Assembly: GCA_003194525.1 (NCBI GenBank)
Contig: NBIV01000370.1
Location: forward strand, 1 to 46,388
Reading direction: 5' to 3'
From: Gracilariopsis chorda
Taxonomy: Eukaryota; Rhodophyta; Florideophyceae; Gracilariales; Gracilariaceae
Length of the DNA stretch: 46,388 nucleotides
The stretch's first letter is position 1; each line of letters begins with the position of its first letter. The notes under the pieces were generated by a model. That model was given only the letters and a program-made list of their open reading frames with translations. It made no database searches and was not told where the DNA came from. A program made the position numbers and the translations under genes. Of the stretch, positions 10,315 to 19,700 are shown in pieces.

Positions 10315-10778
10315 TGCTCTGAAACTTCTACTAGCCAGACCAGTTGCTATTGTCGTGTTGGACGCACTCCTGGCTGCCGTGCTGGTCTGGAATATACAAT
10401 TCAAGGTATATGTAGATTTGGATGCTGCGCATATGTGAGCATTGTAGGTAGCATGCTTGATAGATTTTGCTGCTACAGAGTGCATGCAGAAATTATTGTA
10501 AGTTGAGTGTAGTACAGAGCTTGGGATAGACTTGAATAACCGCAAGGTTGATTTTACTGGATGATTCGGCTTAACTTGTATCATTCATCAAACCTGGTCT
10601 ACAATTGTTTCTTATATAGTTTTCTAGTAATGTTCTATGGAGTTCTAGACCTTCCAACAATTTCTATCACAACGCATCAAGAACATTCTTAACAATTCTT
10701 CTATAGAATCTTCTAAAACCATCTAGACTTTTCTAGTTTCTAGTTGCTTCTGAGAAGCTTCCAATTGCTTCTACAACA
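10315..10778 (-). repeat. Copia 3' LTR (approximate)
   Basis: On the minus strand the RNase H stop codon (10786-10788) is followed by a purine tract GAGAGGAAG and then TGTTGTAGAAGC, the expected polypurine tract and TG start of a 3' LTR. Inside are many TTCTAGAA-like motifs and a minus-strand TATA box, CTATATAAG, near 10613-10621. The distal end is not certain; TG on the plus strand near 10315 (CA on the minus) is a plausible edge. No 5' LTR of this element is visible, because its 5' part is missing beyond 18.6 kb. Confidence 0.5.
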
Positions 10779-10785
10779 CTTCCTC

Positions 10786-10942
10786 TCAACTAGATAACTT
10801 CTGAAGTCCTAAATGTTGCATAAACTTCCAATGCTTAGTTCTCGGCAAAGCTTTCGTTAAAATATCGGCAGTCATACTATCGAAAGGACAGTATTCATGA
10901 TCCACTTCATTTTGGTCAAGAAAGTCTTGTACGTAAAAAGAG
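10786..10942 (-). pseudogene. Copia RNase H, C-terminal tail
   Basis: This short minus-strand frame reads FYVQDFLDQNEVDHEYCPF and then MTADILTKALP, ending with a TGA at 10788-10786. The A-D-I-L-T-K-A-L-P motif is the hallmark C-terminus of Copia polyproteins. It is the continuation of the RNase H interrupted at about 15690, which shows that the intervening sequence was inserted into a pre-existing Copia copy. Confidence 0.8.
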
Positions 10943-11093
10943 CTCAACACCCCACTCTTAATGATTTACACATGTATGAGGGGGGTGTTGTTGACTGACC
11001 GGAGGCGGTGTGCCAATAAACCGCTCTTTATGCCCCTCTATGCGCATGCAAAACTGCCATTTGGCGCAACGCCTCCCTACCATTAAAAAAATT

Positions 11094-11150
11094 CAGCAGC
11101 AGCAGCAGCAGCAGCAGCAAAGCGTTCAGTTAATTAGCTGCTGCTGCTGC
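11094..11150. repeat. CAG microsatellite facing a CTG tract
   Basis: A pure CAG run (11094-11119, about 8.7 units) is followed 17 bases later by GCTGCTGCTGCTGC (11137-11150), its reverse complement, so the pair can fold into a hairpin. It lies in the leader part of the Helitron. Confidence 0.85.
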
Positions 11151-11236
11151 AAGTTGACTGTGCAATGGCTGCTGAATGGCTTGCAATACAATTAAATTGT
11201 TGTGCCAGCCACTCAGCAGCAAAAACCCGCCTGTTC

Positions 11237-11383
11237 ATTCCGACACGTGGCAAATTGCACTGCGCCAGTGCAGTGCATTCCGACACGTAGCAAATTGCAC
11301 TGCGCCAGTGCAGTGTATACTGAAGTTTCATTGCAGACTTCCCTTCAACAGACGTATATACTGCACTGGCGCAGTGCCAAATG
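11237..11383. repeat. 40 bp tandem repeat with an inverted third copy
   Basis: The 40 bp unit starting ATTCCGACACGT and containing the palindrome GCACTG-CGC-CAGTGC is present at 11237-11276 and 11277-11316 with two visible mismatches. A partial reverse-complement copy (ACTGCACTGGCGCAGTGCCAAATG) follows at about 11357-11383. It is within the Helitron, 660 bases before its first ORF. Confidence 0.8.
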
Positions 11384-11537
11384 CATCTCGCTTGCTGACC
11401 CTAACCACTATTTTGCATCCCATTCAGGCTTGGCCAATAGCGCAGTGTCGTAACCTTTTGCTACTTTGGGCACTGTTTGCTGGCCTGGGACCTAGGCAAG
11501 GCCGAGCTCGTGTGCAGGTCGCCACAAGAGTAACCCA

Positions 11538-12045
11538 CTAAGTACCACGGATCTGGGAAAAGTCAAATGCTCCTCTGTGGTATACAGGTCTTTTGACGGC
11601 GATCAGGAAGTCTGAAGGTTTACCGGACCTAATACAAGCTTGCTGTGCAGGGTCCGGGGCGGCCGCCGTGTCGTACCTCTTGGGGCTGGAAATCACACTT
11701 CCGTGTGTGAGTAAAGGCAGACCAATCCTTACAACCGGACGCGGGTTAAACATCAAACGGCTTGAAAACCGGCTGGGCACACTTCGCCCGTCATAATCCA
11801 ACAGGAATGTGTCGAGAGTCCCTGTGCTGCGCACGACTGCATCGGGTAAATATAAGCCTTGCAGCAATTTGTTTTTTTAATTGCTGCATGCGACTAGGCC
11901 CGATGGGTGCAAAGCAACAAACTGCAACCAGTTTTTTCACTTTCAATTTTGTGGTATATTGGAAATTATTCTGGAACTCTGGCAAATTTTTTAACGGTTC
12001 ACAAAAACATAGAATGGTTTTTTTTTCTTTTTCTGGTAAATTGAA
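11538..12045 (+). promoter_or_regulatory. Helitron leader, TATA-like motif
   Basis: No coding sequence is recognised before the ATG at 12046. A TATA-like TAAATATAAGCC lies near 11847-11858, about 190 bases before the ATG and followed by T-rich sequence, so transcription of the Helitron ORF could start there. A GCGGCCGC site occurs near 11660. An ORF on the opposite strand (11538-11867) has no recognisable domain. Confidence 0.3.
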
Positions 12046-13215
12046 ATGACGAGAGGAGGGCGACGTCTAAACTCTGGTGACGTCCGATCTAACTCAGGAG
12101 GTGCCCGAGACAATTCTGGAGGTGCCAGGTTGAACGCAGGTGGTGCAAGGCAAAACGCTGGTGGTCGTCGCGTCGGCAGTGGTGGAGCACGGGCAGGAGC
12201 TGGAAGATCCCGAAGAGCACCAGCTCTTTCAGCTCCAGATGAGTTGGGAGTAAATGAAATCGGATTACACGTTCAAGGACCTATTGTTCCAGTGGTTGAA
12301 GAAGACGAAATTACTCCTGCACCTACTTCCGTTGCAGCAGCAGTTAGCACAAGCGCCGCTGGAGCCAGTGAGTCCGCTGCCACAGATCTACCGACATCGT
12401 GCCCACTTCCTGGATTTCTGGAGTTTGTGAGAGGCCTTCCAAGTCACATTCCACCGCCTCCGATGCCTCCCCCTCTCCCACCGATGCCTGCAGAACAGAT
12501 GCCGGTTGCGATGGAAGTGGAAGAGGATGAGATCATCCCTGCTCCTCCACAGCCACCGCTGTCACCACCGCCGCCACAGCAGCCTGCTCTGCCACAAGTT
12601 GAACAAGAGGAAGAACAGATGCCAGTCCCGATTGAAGTGGAAGAGGATGAGATCACCCCGGCTCCCTCACACCCGCCGCCGCAGCCTGCGTCGCCACAAG
12701 CTGAACAGGAAGAACAACAGATGTCCATTCCGATGGAGGTGGAAGCGGATGAGATCACACCGGCTCCCTCACACCAGCCTCAGCATCAGCCACAGCAACA
12801 GCTTGATACGACGGTCATGCACTGTGCTGGGCGTCCTGATCGAGGACTCTATCGCGTGTACTATGCGTGGGATTCCGTGGCAGCTCAGGCGAGGAATGAT
12901 CCGGCCATCCGTGCAAGCGTGCTGGAGTTTGAGACGCTTCCCACTGCAGGTCAAAAACGATGCGGAAGATGCGGCGAGCACGCACACACGCTCTCCTCCT
13001 GCCCGTACCGTGACTGGACATTGAGAATTCATAGCTGCAAGTACTGCGGATGCGTTTTGCTTGGCAAAGAGACCAATGGAGTGTGCTGTGGAATGAAAAG
13101 AATGTCAGGGTGGGGCGTCACGTTCCGCAGAAGGCATAGCAACGAGTTGGTTCGCAGTCTTTATAGTCTGAGAGACTTTTCGAGTTTTGACATGGTCACA
13201 TCGTACCAAAAGTAG
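12046..13215 (+). CDS. Helitron protein, N-terminal part (zinc finger, Rep deleted)
   Basis: A 389-codon ORF starting at ATG 12046. Residues 1-60 are Gly/Arg/Asn-rich with repeated 'NSGGAR/NAGGAR' units and are probably basic and nucleic-acid-binding. Residues 60-260 are Pro-rich with four copies of an acidic EEDEITPAP-type motif. Residues about 300-345 hold paired Cys motifs: CGRCGEHAHTLSSCP, then HSCKYCGCVLLGKE and CCGMKRMSGW, the latter matching the zinc finger that opens Helitron polyproteins. Only about 40 codons later the sequence reads like the region just before the helicase. The Helitron_like_N and HUH Rep parts, normally several hundred residues, are therefore missing, with a junction near 13100-13150. 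The stop at 13213 sits one frameshift from the following helicase frame. The Pro-rich tract may be a lineage-specific addition. Confidence 0.65.
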   Translation: MTRGGRRLNSGDVRSNSGGARDNSGGARLNAGGARQNAGGRRVGSGGARAGAGRSRRAPALSAPDELGVNEIGLHVQGPIVPVVEEDEITPAPTSVAAAVSTSAAGASESAATDLPTSCPLPGFLEFVRGLPSHIPPPPMPPPLPPMPAEQMPVAMEVEEDEIIPAPPQPPLSPPPPQQPALPQVEQEEEQMPVPIEVEEDEITPAPSHPPPQPASPQAEQEEQQMSIPMEVEADEITPAPSHQPQHQPQQQLDTTVMHCAGRPDRGLYRVYYAWDSVAAQARNDPAIRASVLEFETLPTAGQKRCGRCGEHAHTLSSCPYRDWTLRIHSCKYCGCVLLGKETNGVCCGMKRMSGWGVTFRRRHSNELVRSLYSLRDFSSFDMVTSYQK

Positions 13216-14192
13216 AGCGACTGGCCATTCACTTGGAAGGAGAGCGCACATTTTTGCTGAGAGGTCCAAACCAGCTCTTTTCTGCATCACAGCCGTCTAC
13301 ACTGGAGGGATACTTTGCAAGGCCCGAAGCATACGCGAACCTCGACTACCTTTCGTACTTTGAAAAACTGCGATTGTATCGCAGGCTTACTGCCCGCGTG
13401 CTTAACCAATACGACGGAGACAGCACTCAGGTGCCCACAGACGACTGTGATCCGCCCATGTACGTGGTAGAGCGCACGGACGACGAGCAGTGCGTCACAA
13501 GGATCAGAGGTGTTTCACCGTCGGACATTGAGCTCTTTGCTCTGCGCTTGCTGCTCATGAATCACGGCTCGAGCTCTTATGAAGACGCAAGGACTTTCAA
13601 CGGGCAGCAGTATGGAACGTATCGTGAAACTGCGATTGTAAGCGGATTGCTCGCGGACGGATCCGAGTTTGATATTGCATTCCAAGAAGCAGTGCAGATA
13701 TACAGCACGCCCTCAGAGCTACGACTTCTGGTTGTTACACTATACCAACAAGGCGCAGACCCAGAAAAAATGGCCGTCGAAAACTGGGAGGCACTATGTA
13801 GCGACATACATACAGGAGATGAGCGGCAACGAAAGCAAGAAATGTATCGACGTGTGGTGGAAATCTCAGACCGGCACGGAGGACGACTGCTTCGCGATCA
13901 CAGCTTCTTCTCCCAACACCTACAGCAGGATCATACAGCATTGACTGAGGCGAATCGAGCTACAACAACTCGAGACGCACGAGTGGTGCGAAATTCTTCA
14001 ACTTTGCAGTCAAGGTACGCCACCTTAAAACCTCGCCAAAGACAAGTCATTGACACCGTCATTGTCACATTGCAACAACGACAAGCGCTGCAGGAGCGAA
14101 CAAGCACTCCTGGAAACGTGTTATTTGTGCAAGGATCCGCAGGAACCGGAAAGATATACGTGCTCAACCTCCTTCGTGATATCGTTGAGTAG
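13206..14192 (+). pseudogene. Helitron helicase, N-terminal part
   Basis: This frame continues the Helitron protein after a frameshift near 13205. It begins VPKVERLAIHLEGERTF, the usual stretch ahead of the helicase. It then follows the family pattern: an aromatic 'YFEKLRLYRR' region, 'SDIELFALRLLLMNHGSSSY', a 'T-F-N-G-Q' segment and PSELRLLVVTLY. It ends at the Walker A motif GSAGTGKIY (residues 301-309 of the ORF counted from 13233). Walker A normally ends G-K-T/S; here the codon at 14154 is ATA (Ile), one C-to-T step from ACA (Thr), so ATP binding should be impaired. A TAG at 14190-14192 interrupts the frame, which continues unchanged beyond it. Confidence 0.75.
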
Positions 14193-15529
14193 GAAGGAAT
14201 GCTCGCCAAAATGACTGCTACAACAGGCATTGCAGCTTCTTTGTACGAAGGTGGCCGCACTTTACATAGCCTACTCGGACTGGGTGTAGCTGATAGGGAC
14301 AGCTCAAGCAGCACTACAGCCACTTTGTCAAAGTACGGTCCCCGATCTCAACGTGCAGAACTGCTACGCGAAATACAACTGTCGTCTTGGATGAGGCGTC
14401 CATGCTCTCACGAAAGCTTTTCGAACTCATGGATGCGTGGCTCAAAGATCTTCGCTGCAGTGGAATGGAAAACCCGCCTCCGTTTGGGGGCTAGACCATC
14501 GTTCTATCCAGCGACTACTCCCAGCTGCTTCCAGTGGTGCCGCAGGGGTACATGGAGGCCGAGCCAAGTGGAAATGTGAGAAACGTTTACACAAAAATTC
14601 TCAACGAATTGCCGTGGAAGAGTGATCTGTGGACATTGTGCTCGGTTCAAGTGCTGTACCTCACGGAACAAGTACGCCAAGCCGATGATCCTGCATTTGC
14701 GTTGCTGTTACGTTCCATTGCACGAAACACAATATCAAACAACGCTCCACTCCCACTCAGATCTACCGGTGGCATGCAAACTGCCTACCAATTCCTGTGG
14801 AAGTGGCTCACAACACGACGCAAGGAAGATGTGGATCTCAGTAAAATGCTCATTGCTTCCACAAACCAGTTGGTCGACGAACACAATGCGGCAGCGCTAG
14901 ATCTATTTCCTGGTGAACGCTTCAATGTTCTGTCAGCTACGACGGTACAACCTGATCGTGAACAGAATCCAGAGTCTGACTTCGCCAGTTCTATCGTCCC
15001 CGAGTTGGCATATCAGTATGCGCCTACTGGAGAACCGCCTCAGAACTTGGACTTGAAGATCAGTGTGCCAGTTATGGTCATTCGGAATGTGCTGCATCAG
15101 GCTGTGGTCAACAGAAAGCTGTTGGTAGTCGTGCGTGTCGATCAGTTTACGATGCAGATGGCTCGATTCGACGAGAACGAACAGGCGCTGGAACGACAGC
15201 TCCTGCATCGTATCGACTTCGAGTTTTCTTTCGCAGACATTCGCATGATTCGAAGGCAGTTCCCTATTCGTTTTGCGTTTGCAGCTACCGTTCACAAAGG
15301 ACAGGTAAAAACCTTGGACGGCTCGGTTGTGGATGTACGATCCAACTTCTGCTGCACCAGTCAGTTGGATGTCACATTGTCACGCGTTCGAAGGAACGAC
15401 CATGTGCTACTCCTGCATGACCCGCAGCTTACATCCACAAATGCGCACACAATTCATCCCATGCCTGTGTTCATCGCCAACCCAGTGCTGCCTGAAGCCA
15501 TTCAGTTCTGCATCCTTCCACAACCGTGA
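14193..15529 (+). pseudogene. Helitron helicase, C-terminal part (PIF1-like)
   Basis: After the TAG the same frame continues with MTATTGIAASLYEGGRTLHS, the PIF1 motif around 'TGIAA...GG.T.HS'. A frameshift near 14370 moves the coding frame; in the new frame Walker B is VVLDEASM (Asp-Glu at 14390-14395). It is followed by a TAG where a residue after the G-G pair is expected, and then SSDYSQLLPVV, the motif III region. From 14534 the frame is open for 331 codons and ends with the motif V and VI regions AATVHKGQVKTLDG and TSQLDVTLSRVRR. In all, a near-complete superfamily 1B helicase with one frameshift, two stops and a mutated Walker A, so inactive. Confidence 0.8.
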
Positions 15530-15651
15530 TCATATTTCTTGCGTTCTTCATTCACTGAATTAAACTACTTGCTTTTCTGCTTTTGCTTTCTTCACCCTTT
15601 TTTTTCTCACCGCTGTTTATGAATCCTCCACCGCGGCGCGAAGCGCTGCCC

Positions 15652-15666
15652 GCGGCCAAGGGCCGC
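15652..15666 (+). other. Hairpin near the Helitron 3' end
   Basis: GCGGCC-AAG-GGCCGC forms a 6 bp GC stem with a 3-base loop, in a GC-rich tract (15632-15668) 120 bases after the helicase stop codon and just before Copia RNase H sequence resumes. Helitrons carry such a hairpin close to their 3' terminus. Confidence 0.6.
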
Positions 15667-15689
15667 TTCCTCTTGTCGTCCACATAAAC

Positions 15690-18600
15690 TTTATATGGCT
15701 TCATGTTTTTTTGAAATCAAATCTGTGAGGATTTTTGATAGACATTGTCCCTCTTTTACTGCTTCCGTAAGTGCGATTAGTTGTGCTTCTGTAGTCGACA
15801 GAGCAACAAAAGTTTGCTTTCCACTACTCCATGATATCAAAAAATTTCCATAGAATGATGCAAGTCAAGATATTGATGTATTAAACTGTGTGTTGCCCCA
15901 ACTTGCGTAGCTATAGATTTTCAAAGTCCTGTTTTCATTCGCTTAATACAAAAAAAATTGATCCTTAGTATTTTGGGTATAGCACAATACTCTTTTGCAC
16001 GCTTTCCAGTGATCTGAGTAATGTCGTTCCGAAAACTGACTTAAAAGGCCTGTGGCAAATGCAAGGTCAGGTCTTGTACCAAGCATCAGATATATGGCAG
16101 ATCCGACAAATTCTCGATACGGTATGTTTTCCACAACCTGCTCTTCACCCAGGTTGCTCAAAATGACATTGGCTTCAAGTGGCGTTCTTATGTCCTTACC
16201 GAGTGTCATGTTAAATTTCTTCAGAACCGTTTCGGCATATTTCCCTTGACGTAATTTCATGAGACCCTATTCTCGGTCCTATTTGATTTCGATTCCCAGA
16301 ATGTAACAAAATTCTCCAAGATCTTTCATATCAAACTTGAATTCAACTTGACCTTCACTTTTTGAACTGCTGCAATACATGTTCCTGTCATGAGATTATC
16401 ATCGATATACATTGCAAGATAGATCTTATGGCCTTGATAAATTCCAATAAATATTCTATTGTCAGCCTCTGACTTTTTGAAATTCATGGTACTTAGTACT
16501 TGGCTGATTACCTTTTACCAAGCCCTTGGTGCCTGTTTGAAGCCATAAATTGACTTTTGTAATTTGCAAACATGTGAAGGGTTTTTGTAGTCAACAAATC
16601 CCTCTGGCCGCTCCATAAAGATTATGTTTTCTAACTTTTCATTAAATAACGCTCTCTTCACATCCATCTGGCTGATAAACATTTTTTGTTGGAGTGCTAC
16701 TGCCAACACAACTCGCAAAGAGACCATGCGTACAACTGGAGCGTACGTTTCAAAATAATCAATTCCATACTTTTGCTGATATCTTTTGCATACAAGTCTT
16801 GCCTTAATATTTTTTCTTGATTCTTGGTTTCGGGTTTGATCTTGAAGACCCATTTTGGTTGCAAAATATGCAGATCTGTTTCTCGGGGGACCAGTTTCCA
16901 AGTATAATTTTCATATAGAGAACTAATTTCTCTTTCCATTGCAGATTTCCAATAGTTTTTCTGAGCCCCTGACAAAGCTTCTTGTACAGTCTTTGGTTGC
17001 GTTTCGTCTGCAAACATCATTACTGCTGCCGCATCAGTATCTTCATGTTCATCAGCATGTTCATATGTTAGCCAGGTTGGCTGTTTCCGAGCTCTTCCGC
17101 TTCGTCGGGGAATGTTGTCTGACATTTGCTCATTTTCTGAAGCTGTGTTGTACGCTTCAGAATTTTCTGAACTATTATCTTTGGCAAGATTCGACAGTAG
17201 TTGACTTTCTTTGGAGTTTTCGAACTGAATAGAGATTTCTTCTTCAATAGAAATTATTTTCGGTGCTTCTAGAAATTTGGCAGTCCCACTTTCAACCACT
17301 CTTCTGGTTGTATCGTCCATGAAACCACAAGTTCTTCCTTTGCATCCCAGAAATGAACACAGTCTGGATTCAGCATCCCACTTTTTTCTATTATCACTTG
17401 AGATAAAGACGTAAGCCTTACAACCGAATACTTTGAGATGAGAAATATTTGGTTTCTTTCCAAACCATGTTTCTCGAGGGCTGCAATCGCCTAGAATCTT
17501 TGAAGGAACAAAATTTCTAATGACATTTGCAGTTGGAATGGCTTCAGCCCAAAAGGATCTTTGGAAGTCTTGAAAGTAAAGCATACATCTTGCTTTTCCA
17601 GAAAGGGTTCGATTAAATCTTTCAGCAACCCCATTTTGTTGCGGTTAGTGTGCTTCTGTACCTTCGTGGATGATGCCCTTCATTTTGAAATAGTTTTCAA
17701 ATGTCTTAGAAAAGTATTCTTCACCTCTGTCACTTCTGATTCGTTTGACAGAAATTCTCTCTTGCTTCTCTACCATAGTCAGAAATTCTCGAGTCTTTTC
17801 CAATGCTTCGTTTTTGGTTCTGAGAAAATACACAAATGAATTTTTTTGTGTGGTCGTCAGTGAAAGTTATGAAGTATAATTTTCCACCTCTCGATTTGAT
17901 ACTCATAGTACCACAAAGAACGATGTGAATAAGTTCCAATTTCGCCTTAGATTGAAACTGTCCTAAGGAAGGAAATTATTTTTAACTCATTATTCTTAGT
18001 ACACATCTATTGCAAGTACTTATATCTTTTTGTGCCAATTCCTTTGGAACACCATTGGCAGTTTGTTTCGATACAATTTGGCTCAAGACAGTTTTCCCTG
18101 CATGTCCTACTCTGGCATGCCAAATTTCTTGCTCCGTTGTGGTGGCTGAGTATGCCACATAATTTTTCTCGATCTTGTCGGAGCTTCTAAAACAGTACGT
18201 AGAATTTTCTTTCTTGACCTGAAGGAGTTTTTCATTCGAATGTTTGGATAAAACAGTACACCACCCGTTTTGAAAATAAACTCAATGTCCAAGTTCATCA
18301 ATTTGCCCATTAAATAAAATTTTCGTACCAAATTCCGGAACAAACAAGACATCTTGCACGAGTAGAGCGCTCTTGGTTCCATTCATAGAAAGTTCCATCA
18401 ATGCGTTTCCTTTCTGTGTTGATTCTACAATAGTTCCATCTCCAAGTCTGATCATGATCGGTTGAATACTTATGCAAGTTTCTTCCTCAAACCATTTTCG
18501 ATTATTGGTCATGTGAAACGATCCGCCGGAACCCATATACCATATTCCATTAATCTTCCCTTGCTCTTTTTCTCCCATCAAAAAGTGTCCAGAGGTTGTG
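15690..18600 (-). pseudogene. Copia pol: protease, integrase, RT, RNase H
   Basis: Read right to left across several frames. Protease at 18540: the active-site stretch is W-Y-M-G-S-G-G-S, so the catalytic Asp is replaced by Gly (codon 18531-18533). The pre-integrase zinc-binding region reads EIWHARVGHAGKTVLSQIV near 18090-18150. The integrase core starts LELIHIVLCGTM near 17935, where the first catalytic Asp is Val, and continues with the second Asp in IRSDRGEEY and a 'PQQNGVAERFN' stretch near 17640. RT: FETYAPVVRMVSLRVVLAVA (about 16750), SQMDVKRALFNEKL, and the catalytic MYIDDNLMTGT near 16390-16420. RNase H: GTRPDLAFATGLLSQF (about 16070) and SWSSGKQTFVALSTTEAQ near 15790-15840. Many frameshifts and stops make it non-functional; 16697-17584 is the longest open part. 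Confidence 0.85.
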
Positions 18601-18610
18601 TTGTGTAGTA

Positions 18611-19700
18611 GAATACTAATCCAAAAGCCAGGTGGGGAATTAGTACTGACGTCGGCAGAGTACCAGCCACTAGGATGACAGTCCACTGGGGTCTAGTTGT
18701 TTCGTGGGCACCTTCTGACGTGCAGGCGCAATGGGCGGGCGTTATCTGAGGTCCCTACAGGTCAGGCGCACTCTTCAAGATGGCTTGGAAGCGTGTGTCC
18801 GCTGGAAGCTTGGGGGCAACTAGAGGACGGAGGTGGTGCTTGCCTTTACTCCTCAGTGGCTCGCTGCACTCGAGCCAACTAATATAGTCGGCGAGGCCCT
18901 CTGTACCACAGGTAACTACTACTAAAAACCTAAATAAAATACTACACTATTCTACCGTGCACTGTGCTGCAGTGCCAGGTCCACCGGAAGTCACACTACA
19001 GATCACAATTATCTCCAACTCACGTGGTTAATACTGACACAAGCCAGTAGTGCTCCGGTCCTTCGTCCACCTCTTCGGCACTCCAGCTTGCCAGCCGTCT
19101 GGCCTTAGGGCTATTGTACTACATACTCCCCCCTTAGTTTCTGCCGCCTTCGCAGAACTCACCGTCGGCCATCTTTTCTTTGACGCGCATTTCCGTGTAC
19201 TCCTGGTTAAATATCTGTAGGGATAGCCGCACTAGCGCTGATCGCGATCCCAATGGTCGATTGACTGGTTTGCCACCCCCCTCTCAGCCCTCAGTAAGGG
19301 CTGGGAGTGGACATGGATCGCCCATTGGTCGTGCCTGCGTTCCTGTTTCGTATCGAATGCCAGTGGTCGCGGGGATGGGTGCCTCACTTGTGGGTCCATT
19401 GGGCGCCCACGTCTACGACCGGGGTGTCGCTACTGCTCGTTCGCAAACACTTCGTTCGCTCCGCTTTTTTCGGGTCGTCCTTTCTACCACCACGGCGATT
19501 CTGCGCGGACACCGTTGGTCTCCACGTTATAGTGCACCCGGAAACTTCCCATTCCGACCTTTGGCCATTCGGCTTGGCGATTACCCCACTCGGCACGTCC
19601 TTTGGAACAGATTCGTATTTAACCCCTTGGGGCCCTCGCCCACTCTCGGGTGACGGTGAGCGCATCCCGCAGTTGGCTGTCACTGCTGAATCGCTCTCCA
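18611..19700. other. No gene recognised; possible leader of the next element
   Basis: Sequence changes abruptly from Copia at about 18610. No domain is visible in any frame. The block around 18890-19130 (short AT-rich tract, then TGTACTACATACTCCCCCC) has the look of a retroelement LTR end or leader, but without a second copy in the window I cannot prove it. It precedes the long decayed ORF that begins at 19701. Confidence 0.35.

Larger units (their letters stand above)
10944..15680 (+). mobile_element. Helitron (Rep-deleted), nested in Copia
   Basis: The plus-strand block holds a Helitron-type N-terminal zinc finger, the region preceding the helicase, and a PIF1-family helicase. At the left edge is a 9 bp inverted repeat CAACACCCC (10945-10953) / GGGGTGTTG (10982-10990), starting TCAACACC like a Helitron 5' TC end. 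At the right edge is a GC-rich stretch with a 6 bp stem hairpin (15652-15666), as expected near a Helitron 3' end; a canonical CTRR terminus is not obvious, so the end is set at about 15680. Both edges fall inside Copia RNase H sequence. The Rep (HUH) domain is missing, so this copy should depend on a partner element for mobility. Confidence 0.7.
10315..18610 (-). mobile_element. Copia LTR retrotransposon, 5'-truncated, split by a Helitron
   Basis: Protease, integrase, reverse transcriptase and RNase H domains follow each other from 18.6 down to 15.69 kb on the minus strand, the Copia order. The RNase H then breaks at a V-Y-V-D-D stretch and its C-terminal tail resumes at 10942-10786, followed by a polypurine tract and LTR. 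The 4.7 kb between is the plus-strand Helitron. Gag and the 5' LTR are absent, and the left-hand sequence changes abruptly near 18610. About 25 codons of RNase H between the two halves are not visible, so the insertion may have been accompanied by a small deletion. Confidence 0.75.

Noticed and set aside
11538..11867. A 109-codon minus-strand ORF in the Helitron leader.
   Set aside because: No recognisable domain and opposite to the Helitron reading direction; better explained as leader sequence.
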